From Candidatus Falkowbacteria bacterium CG02_land_8_20_14_3_00_36_14 (GTDB lineage Bacteria; Patescibacteriota; Patescibacteriia; Patescibacteriales; UM-FILTER-36-11), in contig PETS01000047.1 in the NCBI GenBank assembly GCA_002781265.1, positions 1 to 7,987 of the forward strand: DNA of 7,987 nucleotides, given 5' to 3'. The stretch's first letter is position 1. Each line of letters opens with the position of its first letter. Shown piece by piece: positions 6,179 to 7,987 of this stretch. Both the position numbers and the translations under genes were made by a program. The notes beneath the pieces were generated by a model. It searched no databases. It was not told where the DNA came from and saw nothing but the letters and a program-made list of their open reading frames with translations.

Positions 6179-7045
6179 ATGCTAATTGATCTTCAGTTAC
6201 ATTCTAATTATTCCGATGGTTATTTAACGCCGACGCAGGTAGTTAAGTTTGCTTTTAAAAGAGGCATAAAAATAGCGGCTCTTACTGACCACAATACGGT
6301 TAGTGGTTTGGGTGAGTTTCGCCGGTCATGCAAGAAATATAAAATAAAGCCGATTACCGGCCTAGAGCTTTACGCTAAAGTCGGCCATAAAAAAATAAAT
6401 TTACTTTGGTATAATTTTGACGATAAAGATCCCGGCCTGCATAAAATTTTAAGGAACAGCCAGATAAGAAGGCGCAGCCGAGTGAGAAAAATTTTAAATA
6501 AGTTAATAAAAAAATATAAATTTGTTTTGAATGTTGAAAAAACATTGGATAAATACAATCATTATATACCCTTAAATCACATCATTGATGAAATTTGGGA
6601 AAATGGAAGAAATAAAAAAATTATTAAAAAAGCATTAGGCAATAAAAATTCCAGAGAAGAAGAAATAATAGGAGGATTTTTTTATAATCGCGATATCGCC
6701 GTTCTGCATGAAAGCTATATAAATATTGAAAGAATATTGCGTTTAAGAAAAAGAATCGGCGGGCAGATTATTTTAAATCATCCGGGGAAAAATAACCAAT
6801 TAGGCAGGGAGTTTATAATTAAAGTAAAAAAATTGGGATTTGACGGCATAGAAGTTATGTCGCCGCACCATTCTTTGGGAGGGGTAATGTACGCGCAGTT
6901 TATCGCTCGCGAGTTTGATTTTATAGCTACCGGCAGCTCCGACTTCCATCGTTTTGAAGGCGGTAATTATGCTATTCAAAATTCCTGGGACTATTTTAAG
7001 GTTGACGCGAAATTTTTAAGAAAGATTAAAAAAATAATAGGATAA
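6179..7045 (+). CDS. PHP-domain metal-dependent phosphoesterase
   Basis: This is a 288-residue PHP-family hydrolase, closest in motif layout to the YciV/TrpH group (5'-3' exoribonuclease RNase AM and 3',5'-nucleotide phosphatases). Metal-binding motifs visible: DLQLHSNYSDG (4-14), LTDHNT (35-40), GLEL (61-64), LNHPGK (199-204), GIEV (223-226) and GSSDFH (252-257). The first motif normally reads D-x-H-x-H; here the first His is Gln6, while H8, D13, D37, H38, E63, H201, D255 and H257 remain. A basic helical segment (IRRRSRVRKILNKLIKKYK, 96-114) resembles the substrate-side helices of YciV proteins and could touch a nucleic acid or nucleotide. It lies 40 nt after the kinase gene in an AT-rich gap, has no Shine-Dalgarno, and is followed 4 nt later by the next gene. 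The substrate is unknown. Confidence 0.9.
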   Translation: MLIDLQLHSNYSDGYLTPTQVVKFAFKRGIKIAALTDHNTVSGLGEFRRSCKKYKIKPITGLELYAKVGHKKINLLWYNFDDKDPGLHKILRNSQIRRRSRVRKILNKLIKKYKFVLNVEKTLDKYNHYIPLNHIIDEIWENGRNKKIIKKALGNKNSREEEIIGGFFYNRDIAVLHESYINIERILRLRKRIGGQIILNHPGKNNQLGREFIIKVKKLGFDGIEVMSPHHSLGGVMYAQFIAREFDFIATGSSDFHRFEGGNYAIQNSWDYFKVDAKFLRKIKKIIG

Positions 7046-7049
7046 AATA

Positions 7050-7619
7050 ATGCTTCACCATTTAATATTTGAGGGGGCGGAGCTCTCGGGCAAAAGCTGG
7101 CTCATGTCCCGAATCTATGATTACCTTGAGCCGAAATACAATCAAAGCGACCGTATTTTGGACGGCTGCCATTGGTTTAATTGCGATGTCGGCGTTTACG
7201 GCACTAAGCACGGTCGGCCAATAATAAAAAATTACCTGAGAATTTTTAAAACGCTGGCTAAAAAAAATTTATTAATAGAAAAATTGCATTTATCAGACAT
7301 AGTTTATAACCGCCTGCACAACCAAAAAGAAATTAATTACAGCGCTATTGAAAAAGATCTTGTTAAATTAAATTTTAAAATTATATTAATAACATTTCCT
7401 GAAGATAAAAAAATATTAAATAAAAGGATTAAGGACCGCCTTAATTTATATCCCCATTATGAAAGAATCTTGCAGAGTCCGGATTGGTATTTAAACCAGC
7501 AAAGGCAGTATCTGGCAGAAATCAAAAAAACTTCCATTCCCTATTTAATAATAAAGACCGATAAATTGCCGGATAATAAATTAGTTATTAAAATATTAAA
7601 ATGGATGGGAGAGAAATAA
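7050..7619 (+). CDS. thymidylate-kinase-like P-loop protein
   Basis: This is a 189-residue P-loop kinase-like protein in the size range of (deoxy)nucleotide and nucleoside kinases. The Walker A motif is GAELSGKS (9-16), right after the first strand (HLIFEG). The segment LLIEKLHLSDIVYN (74-87) sits where thymidylate kinase carries D-R-Y-x-x-S, so the usual DR is replaced by EK. KIILITFPED (110-119) is a further core strand, and KRIKDR (125-130) fits the Arg/Lys-rich LID. The C-terminus SIPYLIIKTDKLPDN resembles the last strand of the family. Changed substrate motifs argue against a housekeeping thymidylate kinase, so I give no gene symbol. It starts 4 nt after the PHP gene, suggesting a coupled pair, and converges on the leftward gene, whose terminator touches its stop. 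Confidence 0.82.
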   Translation: MLHHLIFEGAELSGKSWLMSRIYDYLEPKYNQSDRILDGCHWFNCDVGVYGTKHGRPIIKNYLRIFKTLAKKNLLIEKLHLSDIVYNRLHNQKEINYSAIEKDLVKLNFKIILITFPEDKKILNKRIKDRLNLYPHYERILQSPDWYLNQQRQYLAEIKKTSIPYLIIKTDKLPDNKLVIKILKWMGEK

Positions 7620-7641
7620 AAGGGGACTATTTTCAGTCCCC
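7614..7641 (-). terminator. intrinsic terminator of the leftward membrane-protein gene
   Basis: Read leftward, GGGGACT (7641-7635), loop GAAAAT and AGTCCCC (7628-7622) form a 7-bp perfect stem followed by TTTTATTT. The T-run is present only on the minus strand, so it serves the 7665-7844 gene; the rightward gene ending at 7619 abuts it and has no terminator of its own in this window. Confidence 0.85.
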
Positions 7642-7664
7642 ATAATGCGTTTGTTTGGCGATGT

Positions 7665-7844
7665 TTACATGGTGATAATTCCCAGTTTGATAAGATCATG
7701 ATATGCATACAAAAAACAAATAACTCCACTTGCCAGCCAGGCAAGAGCTACAAGACCATCATCTCTTTCGTTCCTAATAGCATGAAAAGTGAAGTAAACT
7801 AATGATAAAACAGTGAAGAAAATTTCAACAATTAATAATCCCAT
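7665..7844 (-). CDS. small two-helix membrane protein, 59 aa
   Basis: A small gene with every expression signal in place: near-consensus promoter (7914-7942), Shine-Dalgarno AAAGGAGG five nt before the ATG, stop TAA at 7667-7665 and an intrinsic terminator 24 nt further on. The product has a hydrophobic helix at about residues 2-20 (LLIVEIFFTVLSLVYF), a charged turn (RNERDD, 24-29) and a second helix at about 31-48 (LVALAWLASGVICFLYAY), ending in a short polar tail. Both ends should lie on the same side of the membrane; the positive-inside rule does not settle which, since the turn is mixed in charge. I do not recognise the family. The full signal set is strong evidence that it is real despite its size. 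Its function could be a small membrane regulator, a stress peptide or a hairpin-type accessory subunit; none is demonstrated. Confidence 0.85.
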   Translation of the reverse strand: MGLLIVEIFFTVLSLVYFTFHAIRNERDDGLVALAWLASGVICFLYAYHDLIKLGIITM

Positions 7845-7849
7845 GAGTT

Positions 7850-7857
7850 CCTCCTTT
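7850..7857 (-). promoter_or_regulatory. Shine-Dalgarno AAAGGAGG for the small membrane protein
   Basis: AAAGGAGG on the minus strand is 5 nt before the ATG at 7844, one of the strongest ribosome binding sites in the window. It rules out the nearby upstream ATG (about 7860), which is in another frame and closes quickly. Confidence 0.88.
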
Positions 7858-7913
7858 CATAATGGTTAATGTTTTTTATAACAAATAAATAAAATGAACA
7901 GTTATAACATTTT

Positions 7914-7942
7914 ATATTAACATAATATTAAAAATTTGTCAA
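7914..7942 (-). promoter_or_regulatory. near-consensus promoter of the small membrane protein
   Basis: Read leftward: TTGACA (7942-7937), a 17-nt spacer, then TAATAT (7919-7914), with a TG extension one base before the -10. The start would be near 7907, giving a leader of about 60 nt. Two copies of TTATAACA on the plus strand (7876-7883 and 7902-7909) lie in the leader, the second covering the predicted start site; whether they are operators is unknown. Confidence 0.85.
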
Positions 7943-7975
7943 TAGTTGTACTGTTGCAGAGTCAAAGCTACCTTC

Positions 7976-7984
7976 TGTGGATAA
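7976..7984 (-). promoter_or_regulatory. perfect DnaA-box nonamer
   Basis: The minus strand reads TTATCCACA, the E. coli-type consensus DnaA box, about 34 nt upstream of the -35 of the small membrane-protein gene and at the very edge of the window. A single box does not define an origin, and no second perfect copy was noticed elsewhere here. It could be the first of a cluster continuing past the edge, a regulatory DnaA site, or chance. Confidence 0.4.
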
Positions 7985-7987
7985 TTA

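Noticed and set aside
7541..7744. Leftward 67-codon frame overlapping the right-end genes
   Set aside because: It overlaps the 59-aa gene in another frame, spans that gene's terminator and runs into the kinase-like gene; it is a shadow frame without a ribosome binding site.
1..7987. CRISPR array, tRNA, rRNA or transposase gene
   Set aside because: No regularly spaced direct repeats, cloverleaf-like segment, rRNA signature or transposase motif was seen on either strand.

Overview
The window looks like a compact, AT-rich bacterial chromosome segment using the standard code with TGA as a stop (yebC ends in TGA). Short gaps between genes, core genes without Shine-Dalgarno sequences, short proteins and the gene mix (yebC-ruvC, a GT5 glycogen synthase beside a GH57 enzyme, small orphan kinases, a PHP protein) suggest a Patescibacteria/CPR-type genome. 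That placement is an inference from style, not a phylogenetic result.

Layout. Bases 2-130 hold the probable 3' end of a gene that begins before the window. A non-coding stretch (131-338) follows, with TTGACA and extended -10 promoter motifs on opposite strands and a very stable 18-bp hairpin. Next is an orphan 201-aa protein with two CxxC knuckles (339-944). It has a strong ribosome binding site and a textbook terminator. A run of same-strand genes then follows: yebC (1087-1812), ruvC (1828-2325, GTG start), a 64-nt intergenic hairpin, glgA (2402-3880), a GH57 glycoside hydrolase (3884-5050), an APH/choline-kinase-fold phosphotransferase (5119-6138), a PHP-domain phosphoesterase (6179-7045) and a thymidylate-kinase-like P-loop protein (7050-7619). 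These genes have gaps of 3 to about 76 nt, no good Shine-Dalgarno sequences and no internal terminators. At the right end a 59-aa two-helix membrane protein is encoded on the minus strand (7665-7844). It has its own near-consensus promoter, Shine-Dalgarno and terminator, and a perfect DnaA-box nonamer lies upstream of it.

How the genes relate. YebC (translation/transcription factor) and RuvC (Holliday junction resolvase) are a common housekeeping pair. GlgA plus GH57 suggests synthesis and remodelling or breakdown of an alpha-glucan store. The three following genes (kinase, PHP hydrolase, nucleotide-kinase-like) may be co-transcribed with them, but their substrates cannot be read from sequence.

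The points most worth a second look are an apparent frame disruption at the 3' end of the GH57 gene, a His-to-Gln change in the first metal motif of the PHP protein, the orphan genes with self-contained expression signals at both flanks, and the long intergenic hairpins, two of which share GGGACT/AGTCCC ends.
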